31,821 nt of DNA, taken from JBEKEX01 sp050013615. Its GTDB lineage: Bacteria; Chloroflexota; Anaerolineae; Anaerolineales; Anaerolineaceae. Shown here piece by piece: positions 6,376-14,972 of this stretch. The notes beneath the pieces were generated by a model. It saw only the letters and a program-made list of their open reading frames with translations, was not told the origin of the DNA and did not search any database. The translations under genes and the position numbers were made by a program. The DNA lies in contig JBEKEX010000058.1 of assembly GCA_050013615.1 (NCBI GenBank), positions 1 to 31,821 on the forward strand, read 5' to 3'. Each line of letters begins with the position of its first letter. Position 1 is the stretch's first letter.

Positions 6376-7686
6376 ATGGACTGGAAAGAGACCTGCAAGT
6401 CTCGCATCGTCAGTGCCGAAGAAGCGGTCCACGCCGTCAAGTCCGGCGACCGGATCTTCCTGACCGGCAACTGCTCCGTGCCGCGCGCACTGATGGCGGC
6501 TTTGGTGGCGTATGCCCCCAATCTGAAAGATGTGGAAATTTGCCAGTCGCTCACAGTGACCGGCTCAGAATACGTGGCACCCGAGCTGGAAGGCCACCTG
6601 CGCGTCAACTCACTTTTCATTAGCGGCAATGTGCGCCAAGCCATCCAGGAGGGTCGCGGCGATTTCACCCCAGTCCTGCTTTCGGAATTCCCGCTCTTAT
6701 TCAAGAACCACATCCTGCCGATCGATGTGGCCTTCGTCCATCTCTCCCCTCCCGATGAGGAGGGAAATTGCACCTTTGGCACCGAAGTTGGCCTGACCAA
6801 AAGTGCGGCTGAATCGGCTCGGATGATCGTTGCCGAGATCAACCCCAACATGCCGCGCACGCTGGGTGACACCCAGATCCATCTCGACAAACTGGATTAC
6901 ATCGTCCCGGTGGATTATCCAATGGCGGAATTGTCCATGTCCTCGGAAGGCGATCCGACGATAACGGAGAAGATTGCACAGTTCATCGCCGAGCGCATCC
7001 CGGATGGCGCCACTTTGCAGACCGGCATTGGCGCCATACCCGACGCGGTGCTGAGATACCTGGGGCACAAGAAAGACCTCGGCATCCATTCGGAGCTTTT
7101 CTCTGACGGCGTCATTGACCTGGTCGAAGCAGGCATCATCAACGGGTGCCGTAAAACTATCCATAATGGCAAGATCACGGCCGGCTTCGTGCTTGGAACG
7201 CACCGCTTGTTCCAATGGGTCGATAACAACCCCATGATCGAGTTACACCGCACGGAATACGTGAACAATCCCTTCACCATTGCCAGGAACTTTCGCATGG
7301 TGGCCATCAATTCGGCCATCGAAGTCGACTTGACGGGCCAGGTGTGTGCGGACAGCATTGGGCACAAATTCTATAGTGGCGTCGGCGGACAAGCCGACTT
7401 CATCTACGGCGCCTCCCTTTCTGAAGGCGGCCTTCCCATCATTGCCATGCCCAGCAGCGCCACACAGCGCGACGGCACCAAGGTCAGCCGCATCGTTGCT
7501 GACCTTAAGCCAGGCGCCGGTGTGACTACGACTCGCAGCCATGTCCACTATATTGCCACCGAGTTCGGTATAGTAGACTTATATGGTAAATCCGTTCGCC
7601 AGCGCGTACAGTCGTTGGCCTCGATCGCTCATCCAGATTTTAGGGAGGACCTGCTTAGGCAGGCACATGAACTAAATTATGTTTGA
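6376..7686 (+). CDS. Acetyl-CoA hydrolase/4-hydroxybutyrate CoA-transferase family protein
   Basis: A 436-residue family I CoA-transferase moving CoA between acyl groups (acetyl-CoA and 4-hydroxybutyrate, butyrate or similar acids). The catalytic glutamate that forms the CoA-thioester is most likely E240 in GIHSELFSDG; the equivalent residue in 4-hydroxybutyrate CoA-transferase is near 238. The N-terminal glycine-rich segment, TLQTGIGAIPDAVLRYLG and the C-terminal GAGVTTTRSHVHYIATEFG are family signatures. It sits between rocD and pyruvate kinase, which fits amino acid fermentation with acyl-CoA/acetate exchange. The acid specificity cannot be read from sequence. The stop overlaps a possible upstream start of pyk by eight bases. 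Confidence 0.9.
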   Translation: MDWKETCKSRIVSAEEAVHAVKSGDRIFLTGNCSVPRALMAALVAYAPNLKDVEICQSLTVTGSEYVAPELEGHLRVNSLFISGNVRQAIQEGRGDFTPVLLSEFPLLFKNHILPIDVAFVHLSPPDEEGNCTFGTEVGLTKSAAESARMIVAEINPNMPRTLGDTQIHLDKLDYIVPVDYPMAELSMSSEGDPTITEKIAQFIAERIPDGATLQTGIGAIPDAVLRYLGHKKDLGIHSELFSDGVIDLVEAGIINGCRKTIHNGKITAGFVLGTHRLFQWVDNNPMIELHRTEYVNNPFTIARNFRMVAINSAIEVDLTGQVCADSIGHKFYSGVGGQADFIYGASLSEGGLPIIAMPSSATQRDGTKVSRIVADLKPGAGVTTTRSHVHYIATEFGIVDLYGKSVRQRVQSLASIAHPDFREDLLRQAHELNYV

Positions 7687-7717
7687 TAATGAATCTGACT
7701 CAACGCGTAGATGTGAT

Positions 7718-9166
7718 ATGAAGCGTCGCGCCAAGATCGTCGCGACGCTGGGACCTGCCAGCAACGATGAAGCAACCATCGAAAAACTCTTCGAAGCGGG
7801 AATGGACGTTGCCCGCTTGAATTTTTCCCATGGCGTCCATGAAGAGCATGCCGCCCGCATCGAACTCATTCGGAAAATCTCTGACAAGCTCAAAAAGCCT
7901 GTGACAATCCTGCAGGATTTGCAAGGGCCCAAAATGCGCGTCGGGGTACTGCCAACCAATGGCATCCAATTGACTCCCGGTCAAAGTGTAACCCTGGCTG
8001 AAGTCGCGGAAAAAGCTGAAGAGACCCCTTCGACAACTGTCATTCCCTTCAATGTACCCAACTTTAACAATGCCCTGTCCCGTAATAGCCGTATTCTGTT
8101 GGACGATGGACGCCTGGAACTGCAGGTGATCTCGGTCACCAAAGATTCTGTAGAAGCCAAAGTCATCCAGGGCGGCATCCTTACCTCGCACAAAGGGGTC
8201 AATTTACCGGGCGCCGCTTTGAACATCGCCTCTTTCACTGAAAAGGATCGTAGCGACCTCGAATTCGGCCTCAAGAACGGCGTGGATATGATCGCCGCCT
8301 CTTTCGTTTGCACGGCAGCCGATATCATCACGCTCCGTGACGCCGTTTGCCAACTCGACTCGGAGAAACAGGACATTCCCATCGTCGCCAAGCTGGAACG
8401 CCCCGAAGCCCTCGAGAACCTGGACGGTATCCTCAACGTCACCGATGGTGTGATGGTGGCACGTGGCGACCTGGCCGTCGAGACTTCGACCGCCGCCGTT
8501 CCGATCATGCAAAAGAAGATCATCCAGGAGGCCAGCCGGCGTTCCCGCTTTGTCATCACCGCCACACAGATGCTCGAATCAATGATGCAGAATCCGCGGC
8601 CCACGCGCGCCGAAGCGTCTGACGTGGCCAACGCCATCTTCGATGGCACTGATGCCGTCATGCTGTCCGGCGAATCCGCCAGCGGCAATTTCCCGGTCGA
8701 ATCAGTCCAAACCATGGCCAGTATCGTCTGTGAATCGGAGAAGAATTATGCCGAATGGGGCCATTTTCGACCTATCACAAACGAGATGATTTCCGATGAC
8801 GCCATCGCCATCACTCGCGCCGCCCATGAGCTTTCCCACGACCGCCAGGTTGCCGGCATCGCGGTGTTCACTCTCTCCGGCCACACCGCTCTGCTCATGT
8901 CGAAGACGCGTCCAGACGTCCCCATCATGGCTTTTACCCCCAATAAAAACACTTACCAGCGCCTGGGCATGTATTGGGGCGTCGATCCTTTCCTGATCTC
9001 TTTAGCTAATTCGGTTGAGGAGATGTTGTCGATGGTGGAAAAAGAGATCCTTAGCTCCACCAGCATACGTGCCGGACAGCAGATCGTGCTCATCTCTGGC
9101 CTGCCCATCCAGGAAATGAAAAAACCCAACTTTGCCCTCCTGCACACCATAGGTGGGACAATATAG
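7718..9166 (+). CDS. pyk: Pyruvate kinase
   Basis: A 482-residue glycolytic enzyme converting phosphoenolpyruvate and ADP to pyruvate and ATP. It begins MKRRAKIVATLGPAS, the normal family start, which is why I prefer the ATG at 7718. An in-frame ATG at 7679 would add 13 residues and overlap the upstream stop by eight bases. The substrate-binding ARLNFSHG is near residue 34. The catalytic stretch is IVAKLERPEALEN, followed by DGVMVARGDLAVE, which holds metal ligands. PTRAEASDVANAIFDGTDA leads to MLSGESASGNFP. The C-terminal allosteric domain is present, but the extra PEP-utiliser domain of some bacterial enzymes is absent. A terminator follows the stop. Confidence 0.96.
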   Translation: MKRRAKIVATLGPASNDEATIEKLFEAGMDVARLNFSHGVHEEHAARIELIRKISDKLKKPVTILQDLQGPKMRVGVLPTNGIQLTPGQSVTLAEVAEKAEETPSTTVIPFNVPNFNNALSRNSRILLDDGRLELQVISVTKDSVEAKVIQGGILTSHKGVNLPGAALNIASFTEKDRSDLEFGLKNGVDMIAASFVCTAADIITLRDAVCQLDSEKQDIPIVAKLERPEALENLDGILNVTDGVMVARGDLAVETSTAAVPIMQKKIIQEASRRSRFVITATQMLESMMQNPRPTRAEASDVANAIFDGTDAVMLSGESASGNFPVESVQTMASIVCESEKNYAEWGHFRPITNEMISDDAIAITRAAHELSHDRQVAGIAVFTLSGHTALLMSKTRPDVPIMAFTPNKNTYQRLGMYWGVDPFLISLANSVEEMLSMVEKEILSSTSIRAGQQIVLISGLPIQEMKKPNFALLHTIGGTI

Positions 9167-9201
9167 CTTCGCCATTTATGAACCGTTCTGAGGTAAAAAA
9201 G

Positions 9202-9229
9202 AGACCGTCGGTAACATAACCGGCGGTCT
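9202..9229. terminator. Bidirectional terminator between convergent pyk and the oxidoreductase beta gene
   Basis: AGACCGTCGGT (9202-9212) pairs with ACCGGCGGTCT (9219-9229), an 11-bp stem with one G-T pair and a six-base loop. An A-run (9195-9200) precedes the stem and becomes a U-run for minus-strand transcripts; the T-rich CTTTATT follows on the plus strand. Confidence 0.8.
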
Positions 9230-9250
9230 ACTTTATTCAATCAACTTAAG

Positions 9251-10294
9251 TTAGAACACTAACTTATTGAGTTTCTCGATTGATTCGCGTGGCGGGCGCA
9301 ATTTCTCGACCGGCGTGCGGTTAAGCGCCGTCTCGGGCAGGTCGTACACATCGAACAGTGAGGGCGCAGTGGTGTCAACGTAGATCAGCCCCGTCACCAG
9401 CCAGTTATTCCGCTGGGCATCCTCCAGCATGTGCATGGCCTGCCAGCGGTCGGTCGGGTCGTAATCTTTATCCAACTTCTTCAATACCACCATGGAACCA
9501 TCGAACAGCGTCACTTCCCGCGTGGTGCCTTCCTCGAAATCCTCCACGGTGATCTCGTCGCGTGGCGGCACGAAAGATAGCTCATGCAGCGGCGCTTCGT
9601 GTTCCTTCCCAAATGTATAGGAATGCAGGGACGCCTCCTGGTTGTTGAACGTTACGCAGGGGCTAATGATGTCCAGCACAGCAATACCGCGATGGCTCAT
9701 GGCGGCCTTGATCAATTCCTTCACCTGCTTGGCATCCCCGGCAAAAGAGCGCGCCACAAACGTTGCATTGGCGATCAGCGCTTCCATGCAGATATCGACC
9801 GGCAGATAGGGGTTGGTGCCCTGTCTTTTAAGTTTCAACCCTTTTTCGGACGTGGCCGAGAATTGCCCTTTGGTCAGCCCATACACGCCGTTATTTTCGA
9901 CGATGTAGGTCATCGGCAGATTCCGCCGCACCAGGTGTTTGAACTGGCCCATACCAATGCTGGCTGTGTCCCCATCGCCGCTGATGCCAATGACTTTCAC
10001 CGAGGTATCGGCAAAAGCTGCACCCAGCGCCAGCGACGGCATGCGCCCGTGCAGCCCGTTGAAACCGAAAGAGCGGTTTAGAAAATAAGCCGGGCTTTTA
10101 CTGGAGCAGCCGATGCCCGAGAATTTCATCAGCTGTTCCGGGACGACGTTCAACTCATAGCAGGCAGCAATGATCTGCGATGCGATGGAATTGTGCCCGC
10201 AGCCCATGCACAATGTGCTGGGCAGCCCCTTGTAATCCTGCCGGCTTAGACCGGCCAGGTTGACTGCTTGTTTGGCAGCAGATTGTTCAGTCAT
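9251..10294 (-). CDS. 2-oxoacid:ferredoxin oxidoreductase, beta subunit
   Basis: A 347-residue thiamine-pyrophosphate subunit of a 2-oxoacid:ferredoxin oxidoreductase (2-oxoglutarate, pyruvate or branched 2-oxoacid types). STLCMGCGHNSI and the later GIGCSSKSPAYF carry cysteines of the [4Fe-4S] cluster. GISGDGDTASIGMGQF with VENNGVYGLTKGQ is the TPP/Mg motif. The ATG at 10294 is chosen because AAGGAG stands nine bases upstream and the protein then begins just before the conserved Cys region; an upstream in-frame start at 10372 would add 26 poorly conserved residues. The alpha subunit gene lies 126 bases upstream in the same direction. The enzyme produces acyl-CoA and reduced ferredoxin, or works in reverse, in the cytosol of anaerobes. 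Substrate is not certain. Confidence 0.93.
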   Translation of the reverse strand: MTEQSAAKQAVNLAGLSRQDYKGLPSTLCMGCGHNSIASQIIAACYELNVVPEQLMKFSGIGCSSKSPAYFLNRSFGFNGLHGRMPSLALGAAFADTSVKVIGISGDGDTASIGMGQFKHLVRRNLPMTYIVENNGVYGLTKGQFSATSEKGLKLKRQGTNPYLPVDICMEALIANATFVARSFAGDAKQVKELIKAAMSHRGIAVLDIISPCVTFNNQEASLHSYTFGKEHEAPLHELSFVPPRDEITVEDFEEGTTREVTLFDGSMVVLKKLDKDYDPTDRWQAMHMLEDAQRNNWLVTGLIYVDTTAPSLFDVYDLPETALNRTPVEKLRPPRESIEKLNKLVF

Positions 10295-10333
10295 GGTTAT
10301 TTCTCCTTGGCCCGTAGTTTGGGCCACCCCGTT

Positions 10334-10353
10334 CACCCACGGCTGAGTGGGTG
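10334..10353 (-). other. Intergenic hairpin between oxidoreductase alpha and beta genes
   Basis: CACCCAC (10334-10340) and GTGGGTG (10347-10353) form a perfect 7-bp stem with a six-base loop, inside a GC-rich 126-base gap between the two subunit genes. It could tune the ratio of subunits by mRNA stability. No U-run follows, so it is not a terminator. Confidence 0.4.
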
Positions 10354-10420
10354 GCCTCGCTTGTTGAGGCAAGGGGCTTGTTATCGCCGAGGGAGTCCCG
10401 TGATTGTTTCTTCCTCGCGG

Positions 10421-12175
10421 TCATTTCTTCTCTTCGGCCAGGATTGCTTCCTTGACCCAACGCGCCGTCAGCGGCAATCCATCGCTGTGGGCAACTTTTC
10501 GAAGTCGTAGCGCACAATCAGGAAGATTAAGCGTCAGTAATTGCCTCAATTGGCCGTCACGGTTCAACTCGACCACATAGTTCCGCTCGTGAGCCTGGAT
10601 GAATTCATCCACTTCTTTATTGAACGGAATTGCTCGGATGCGCAGATAATCAGTCTCGATCCCTTGGGCTTTCAACAAATCACGCGCTTCCTGCACTGCC
10701 GGGTCGGCCGAGCCGCTGCTGACGATCCCAATGGCGGTCTTCTTGCTTGCCTTTTCGATGACCGGCCGGGGCACGCCGGTGTTCTCATCGTGCCCGGTGC
10801 CACGTGCAAAATACGCCGCGCGTGGGCTGCGATTCCCAACCACCGTGCGATAGGGGATGCCGTCGCCATCCACATCCTGGTAGCGCCCCCACTGCCCACC
10901 GTGTGCATCCAGGAACTTCTGCAGGTCGTCCTCCCAAAGGACTTTCCCGCGCCCGATGGGTTTGTCGGGGTACTCGAAATGCCGGGTCATCCATTGGTTC
11001 ATGCCCAAGTCAAGGTCGCTCAGTACAATCACCGGCGTCTGTAATTTCTCGGCAATATCGAATGCCTGCCAACCCATCTCATAGCACTCGTAGACCGAAC
11101 CGGGGATCAGGATGACATATTGCGTATCGCCGTGGCTGATAAAATTGGCAAAGGTCAGGTCGCCTTGTGCCGTACGGGTCGGCAGCCCCGTGCTGGGCCC
11201 CACCCGTTGGACATCCCACACCACCACCGGCACTTCCGCAAAATAGGCCAGGCCCAGATATTCCGCCATCAACGAAAACCCCGGCCCTGATGTGGAGGTC
11301 ATGGAACGCAAACCTGCCCACCCGGCACCAATGGCCATGCCGATGGCCGCCAGCTCATCTTCCGACTGGACGACCGCATACGTGGCCTTGCCGGTGTCGG
11401 GGTCTTTGCGGAATAAAGGCAAATATTCGTTCAACGATTCAGCCAGGCTGGAAGCCGGCGTGATCGGGTACCAGGCAGCGAATTGCACCCCGCCGTAGAT
11501 CGAACCCAGCGCTGCGGCAGCATTCCCATCCAGCAGGAAATAGCCATCCGTGGCGTTCATTTTCTCCACATAGTAAGGGTCACGCTTGGGCAGGTTTTGG
11601 GCTGCCCAATCCGCAGCCGCTTTGACCACGTTGAAGTTGGAATCGACCGCCTTTTGGCTGCCCTTGAACTGAAATTCCAGCGCTTCACGAATGTATTCCA
11701 GGTCGATGCCCAACAAGTTGGCCACCATACCTACGTAGACCATGTTGGCAATATATTCTCGCAAATGGGCAGGAACGTCGAACGTTTTGGAGATCGCCTT
11801 TACCGGCATGGGGTAAGCTACAATGTCTTCCCGTAGCTCTGACAGGCGGATGTCATCGTTATAGAACAGTACGCCCCCCGGCACGATGAATTTGCTCTCC
11901 TGGGCAATGGTCGACGCGTTCATGGCGATCACAATGTCATCTTCTTGCTTTCTAGCCAGGTAGCCGTCCTTGCTCAACCGGATGGTGTACCAGGTGGGCA
12001 ACCCTTGGATGTTAGATGGAAAGATGTTTTTGCCGGAGACCGGTATTCCCATCCTGAACAGTGCCCTGAGGATGGTCGTGTTGGCGGTCGCACTCCCGGA
12101 GCCGTTGACCGTGCTGAACGTAATGCAAAAATCGTTGATGATCTTTTCTTTCCGGCCGGTTTGATCCTTCGGCAT
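10421..12175 (-). CDS. 2-oxoacid:ferredoxin oxidoreductase, fused gamma-alpha subunit
   Basis: A 584-residue protein joining a gamma domain (about residues 1-190, with STVNGSGSATANTTILRALFRMGIPV at its head, read in two parts) to the alpha pyrimidine-binding domain. The latter has DGNAAAALGSIYGG, the W-Y-P-I-T-P-A-S-S signature and RSMTSTSGPGFSLM, as in KorA-type enzymes. It pairs with the beta subunit encoded downstream to oxidise a 2-oxoacid with CoA and ferredoxin. The ATG at 12175 is preferred because GGAGGAG lies directly upstream; a further upstream start at 12217 is possible. No ferredoxin-like delta subunit is visible. The GntR-type regulator ends 34 bases upstream on the same strand, so the regulator and both subunits probably form one transcript. 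Confidence 0.93.
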   Translation of the reverse strand: MPKDQTGRKEKIINDFCITFSTVNGSGSATANTTILRALFRMGIPVSGKNIFPSNIQGLPTWYTIRLSKDGYLARKQEDDIVIAMNASTIAQESKFIVPGGVLFYNDDIRLSELREDIVAYPMPVKAISKTFDVPAHLREYIANMVYVGMVANLLGIDLEYIREALEFQFKGSQKAVDSNFNVVKAAADWAAQNLPKRDPYYVEKMNATDGYFLLDGNAAAALGSIYGGVQFAAWYPITPASSLAESLNEYLPLFRKDPDTGKATYAVVQSEDELAAIGMAIGAGWAGLRSMTSTSGPGFSLMAEYLGLAYFAEVPVVVWDVQRVGPSTGLPTRTAQGDLTFANFISHGDTQYVILIPGSVYECYEMGWQAFDIAEKLQTPVIVLSDLDLGMNQWMTRHFEYPDKPIGRGKVLWEDDLQKFLDAHGGQWGRYQDVDGDGIPYRTVVGNRSPRAAYFARGTGHDENTGVPRPVIEKASKKTAIGIVSSGSADPAVQEARDLLKAQGIETDYLRIRAIPFNKEVDEFIQAHERNYVVELNRDGQLRQLLTLNLPDCALRLRKVAHSDGLPLTARWVKEAILAEEKK

Positions 12176-12209
12176 AGCTCCTCCAGAAACCAATATATTT
12201 GGATTGGTT

Positions 12210-12914
12210 TTACTCAAAAGAAAGGTTTTTGGTGCTTGGTTTATTGCGTTGGTTGATCAGATTCATGTGCTCTACCAGTGCCTGGTATCCCAAGTCCACA
12301 TCGCCAGATGCGAGCGCCTGCACCATCTTCTGATGGTATTGCCAGACGCTCTCGTGATAAGCCAGGTCGGCATAGACTGCCAGGCCAATGGCTTCGTAAA
12401 GTTCCCAATAGGATTCAAGGATACCCATCACAAACGGATTATTCAATCGACAGTAGATGGTCAGATGTAACTCGCGGTGTTCGTCGTTGGGCAATTGGAT
12501 CGGATCGCTGTGCAATTTCGCTTGGGCACGTTGGATTAGATATTGCAATTTGGCGATGTCATCCTGCTTCAACAAACAAGTTGCCTCGTGCCAGTAACAA
12601 GCTTCGATGTGCTTCCGCAGGTCGGCAAATGCATCAAAAAGCTGGGGATCGACCGTCACAGCATATTTCAAGCTGCTGCTTACCGCAGGCCGGAAGGTAT
12701 AAGGCAGACGGCGGATGCCCGTCTTGGGGCGGACTTCCACCAATCCCATCGAGCGCGCCACTTCCATTTGCTCGCGCAGGCTGGCAATGCTGACGCCAAG
12801 TTGTTGGCTTAAATCGGAAAGCGAGGGCAAGCGATCACCCTCGGAGTCTTTCATTTCTGCCAAATAAATCAGAAATTCAGACAAACTGGCTGTATTATGC
12901 TTTTCGCGTGGCAT
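12210..12914 (-). CDS. GntR-family transcriptional regulator with FCD ligand-binding domain
   Basis: A 234-residue regulator. Residues 10-75 form a winged helix (LPSLSDLSQQLGVSIASLREQMEVARS, quoted only in part by its key S-L-R-E-Q-M core, then LVEVRPKTGIRRL for the wing). Residues 90-225 are the all-helical FCD domain, with histidines such as those in DEHRELHL and YHESVWQYHQKM that in relatives bind a metal and a carboxylate ligand. It is the first gene of the oxidoreductase operon, so it likely controls that operon and itself in response to a 2-oxoacid or related acid. Inverted repeats upstream could be its operator. The inducer is not known. Confidence 0.9.
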   Translation of the reverse strand: MPREKHNTASLSEFLIYLAEMKDSEGDRLPSLSDLSQQLGVSIASLREQMEVARSMGLVEVRPKTGIRRLPYTFRPAVSSSLKYAVTVDPQLFDAFADLRKHIEACYWHEATCLLKQDDIAKLQYLIQRAQAKLHSDPIQLPNDEHRELHLTIYCRLNNPFVMGILESYWELYEAIGLAVYADLAYHESVWQYHQKMVQALASGDVDLGYQALVEHMNLINQRNKPSTKNLSFE

Positions 12915-12925
12915 GGATATCTAAT

Positions 12926-12957
12926 TGATTGTATTAATCAGATTATTCAGATGATTA
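12926..12957. promoter_or_regulatory. Candidate operator for the GntR-type regulator
   Basis: Just upstream of the regulator start there is a perfect inverted repeat, TGATT-N5-AATCA (12926-12940). It overlaps a second one, TAATCA (12935-12940) with TGATTA (12952-12957). Placement in the promoter region of an autoregulated operon makes an operator plausible. Confidence 0.45.
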
Positions 12958-13046
12958 GAGTATACCATACCAGGAAATGAAAGTCAAGTTCAGGGGCCTC
13001 TGGGTAACTCTAGTACCCATCAACTGATTTCCCCCATTAATAATTT

Positions 13047-13069
13047 CGCCCCGATCAAGGATCAGGGCG
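13047..13069 (-). terminator. Hairpin overlapping the stop codon of the M20 gene
   Basis: On the minus strand CGCCCTGATC pairs with GATCGGGGCG across a three-base loop (one A-C mismatch), followed by AAATTATT. The stop codon of the M20 peptidase gene lies within the 5' arm. It probably ends the operon that runs from about 16.8 kb to here, though the U-run is weak. Confidence 0.5.
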
Positions 13070-14246
13070 TTTTCTTCAATAATTCCGCAACGGTCGAGAC
13101 CATCAATGTCACCGCACGAGGCAAGACGGCTTCATCGAAATCGAATTTGGGGTGATGGTGACCCGCATTCAGCCCTTTTTCATTATTGGCCGAGCCAATC
13201 AGCATAAAGCAACCGGGAATTTCGTTAAGGATGAAAGCCATATCCTCAGAGCCCATCGACTGGTAGGTCGTATCGACCTCTTCGGGTGAAAACAACTTGC
13301 GTGCCACGTCGACGACGATCGCCGTCACACCTTTGTCATTGATCACAGCCGGCGTATAAGGCAGGTAATTGATGGTTGCCTCGCACCCCAACGCCCGGCA
13401 GGTGCCGATGACCACTTCCTCAAGCCGTGCGACGACCTGCTCCCGCACGGAGCGTTCGAATGCCCGGATGGTGCCCTTGAGCAATGCCTTCTCCGGGATC
13501 ACGTTGTAGGTCTCGCCGCTGACAATTTGCGTCACACTGACCACGGCCGATTCGAAAGGCGAGACGTTGCGTGAGACGATGCTTTGCAGTGCCAAAATCA
13601 CCGCCGCGGCTGCCATAATAGGGTCGTGTGCCGTTTGGGGCATGGCACCATGCCCACCCTTGCCGGTGATCTGGATGTCAAAGAAATCCGCCCCGGCCAT
13701 CACCGGGCCGGAGGCCAACCCCACCCACCCCAAGGGGCGCTCATTCCACACGTGCATCGCCAACGCCACATCCGGCTTCGGGTCTTTCAGCACGCCTTCC
13801 TTGACCATCCGCTCGGCGCCGCCCAGCACCTCTTCCGCAGGCTGAAAGACGAACTTGATCTGCCCGCAAAGCTCAGGGCTCAACTCTTTCAACATGCGCG
13901 CCACCGTCAGTCCAATGGCCATGTGGCTATCGTGCCCGCAGGCGTGCATCACGCCCGGAACCGTCGAAGCATACTCGGCGCCGGTCGCTTCGGTGATCGG
14001 CAGCGCATCCATATCGAAGCGCAGCAAAATGGTGGGGCCAGGCGCCGCATTCTCCAGCAGTCCCACCACACCTGTTTCCGCAATACCGGCGTGCACTTCA
14101 AGCCCCAGCTTGCCCAGTTCGTTGGCAACGATGCCCGCCGAGCGCACCTCGTGAAAGCCCAGCTCCGGGTGCCGGTGAAAATCCCGGCGCATAGATTGGG
14201 TATAGGGGAACAGTTCCTGAGCTTGGGAGGCGATGGACTGCTTCAT
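13062..14246 (-). CDS. M20-family amidohydrolase (N-acyl-amino-acid/hippurate hydrolase type)
   Basis: A 394-residue metallohydrolase of the M20D group (hippurate hydrolase, IAA-amino-acid hydrolase, N-acyl-L-amino acid amidohydrolase). Metal ligands include HACGHD at 101-106 and QPAEE at 135-139, the latter with the catalytic base. RRDFHRHPELGFHE at 20-33 is the family's opening signature and LLRFDMDALP at 74-83 follows. The central lid domain (about 190-300) is present and length is normal. It releases an amino acid from an N-acyl conjugate in the cytosol; the acyl group is not known. It is the last gene of a five-gene minus-strand run, six bases after the PIG-L deacetylase gene. Confidence 0.92.
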   Translation of the reverse strand: MKQSIASQAQELFPYTQSMRRDFHRHPELGFHEVRSAGIVANELGKLGLEVHAGIAETGVVGLLENAAPGPTILLRFDMDALPITEATGAEYASTVPGVMHACGHDSHMAIGLTVARMLKELSPELCGQIKFVFQPAEEVLGGAERMVKEGVLKDPKPDVALAMHVWNERPLGWVGLASGPVMAGADFFDIQITGKGGHGAMPQTAHDPIMAAAAVILALQSIVSRNVSPFESAVVSVTQIVSGETYNVIPEKALLKGTIRAFERSVREQVVARLEEVVIGTCRALGCEATINYLPYTPAVINDKGVTAIVVDVARKLFSPEEVDTTYQSMGSEDMAFILNEIPGCFMLIGSANNEKGLNAGHHHPKFDFDEAVLPRAVTLMVSTVAELLKKTP

Positions 14247-14252
14247 AAAAAC

Positions 14253-14972
14253 CTAGAATATCAGGCGGCGGAATGCTTCTTCATACTTCGGATTCTTCAC
14301 CGAACTGCGAGGGGTTTTCCAATCTTTCATGTGTTTCTCAAACTCAGCCGGGTCGCCGATCTGGCTTTTATGCTCCTTGAGTGCCGCGACCTTTGTTGCC
14401 CACTGGTCGCTCACGTCGATGACTATATTGGGATCCGTCGTCAAAGAAATCCAAATTTCTTCGAGCGAGACAGGCTCCAGCTTTTCCTTCTTCAATAGTT
14501 CAGGAAAGAAAAGCGGGTTCCCCGCCGCAGGGAATGCAGCTTCCAGGGCGATCTGCCCGGCAGCCAAATGGTCGGGATGGTTCAAATAATTATCCCGATG
14601 AAGTCGGCTGGTGGGATCGCAGGTTACCAAAATATTGGGCCGCACGGTCCGGATCGCCCGCGTGGCTGCCTTTCGGGCCTCCAAATCCGGCATCAAATAA
14701 CCATCCGGGAAGTCCAGGAATTGCACACTCTTCACGCCCAGCACTACCGCAGCCGCCAGCTCTTCTTTTTCGCGGGTCTTGGCTAATGTTGCGGGATTGG
14801 TGTTGGGGTCATCGGCACCTTTATCACCGCGTGTGAATAGACAATAATGGATTTCGTGACCGGCTTGCGCCCAGCGAGCAATGGTTGCCCCGCAAAAGAA
14901 TTCGGGGTCGTCTGGGTGAGCTAACATGACCAATATCTTTTTGGGTTCAGTCCATTTCTCCGGTTTTAGCAT
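14253..14972 (-). CDS. PIG-L/LmbE-family deacetylase
   Basis: A 239-residue zinc-dependent deacetylase. AHPDDPE at 18-24 supplies two zinc ligands and the catalytic aspartate, and HPDH at 132-135 supplies the remaining histidine. Relatives remove acetyl from N-acetylglucosaminyl groups in mycothiol, bacillithiol or GPI precursors; others act on different amides. No thiol-synthesis genes are nearby, so the substrate is open. The start overlaps the end of the upstream PSP1 gene by 26 bases, suggesting coupled translation. Confidence 0.88.
   Translation of the reverse strand: MLKPEKWTEPKKILVMLAHPDDPEFFCGATIARWAQAGHEIHYCLFTRGDKGADDPNTNPATLAKTREKEELAAAVVLGVKSVQFLDFPDGYLMPDLEARKAATRAIRTVRPNILVTCDPTSRLHRDNYLNHPDHLAAGQIALEAAFPAAGNPLFFPELLKKEKLEPVSLEEIWISLTTDPNIVIDVSDQWATKVAALKEHKSQIGDPAEFEKHMKDWKTPRSSVKNPKYEEAFRRLIF

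Noticed and set aside
7679..7717. Upstream ATG of pyruvate kinase giving 13 extra residues
   Set aside because: The extension has no family similarity and pyruvate kinases normally start at the K-R-R-x-K-I-V strand; kept only as an alternative.
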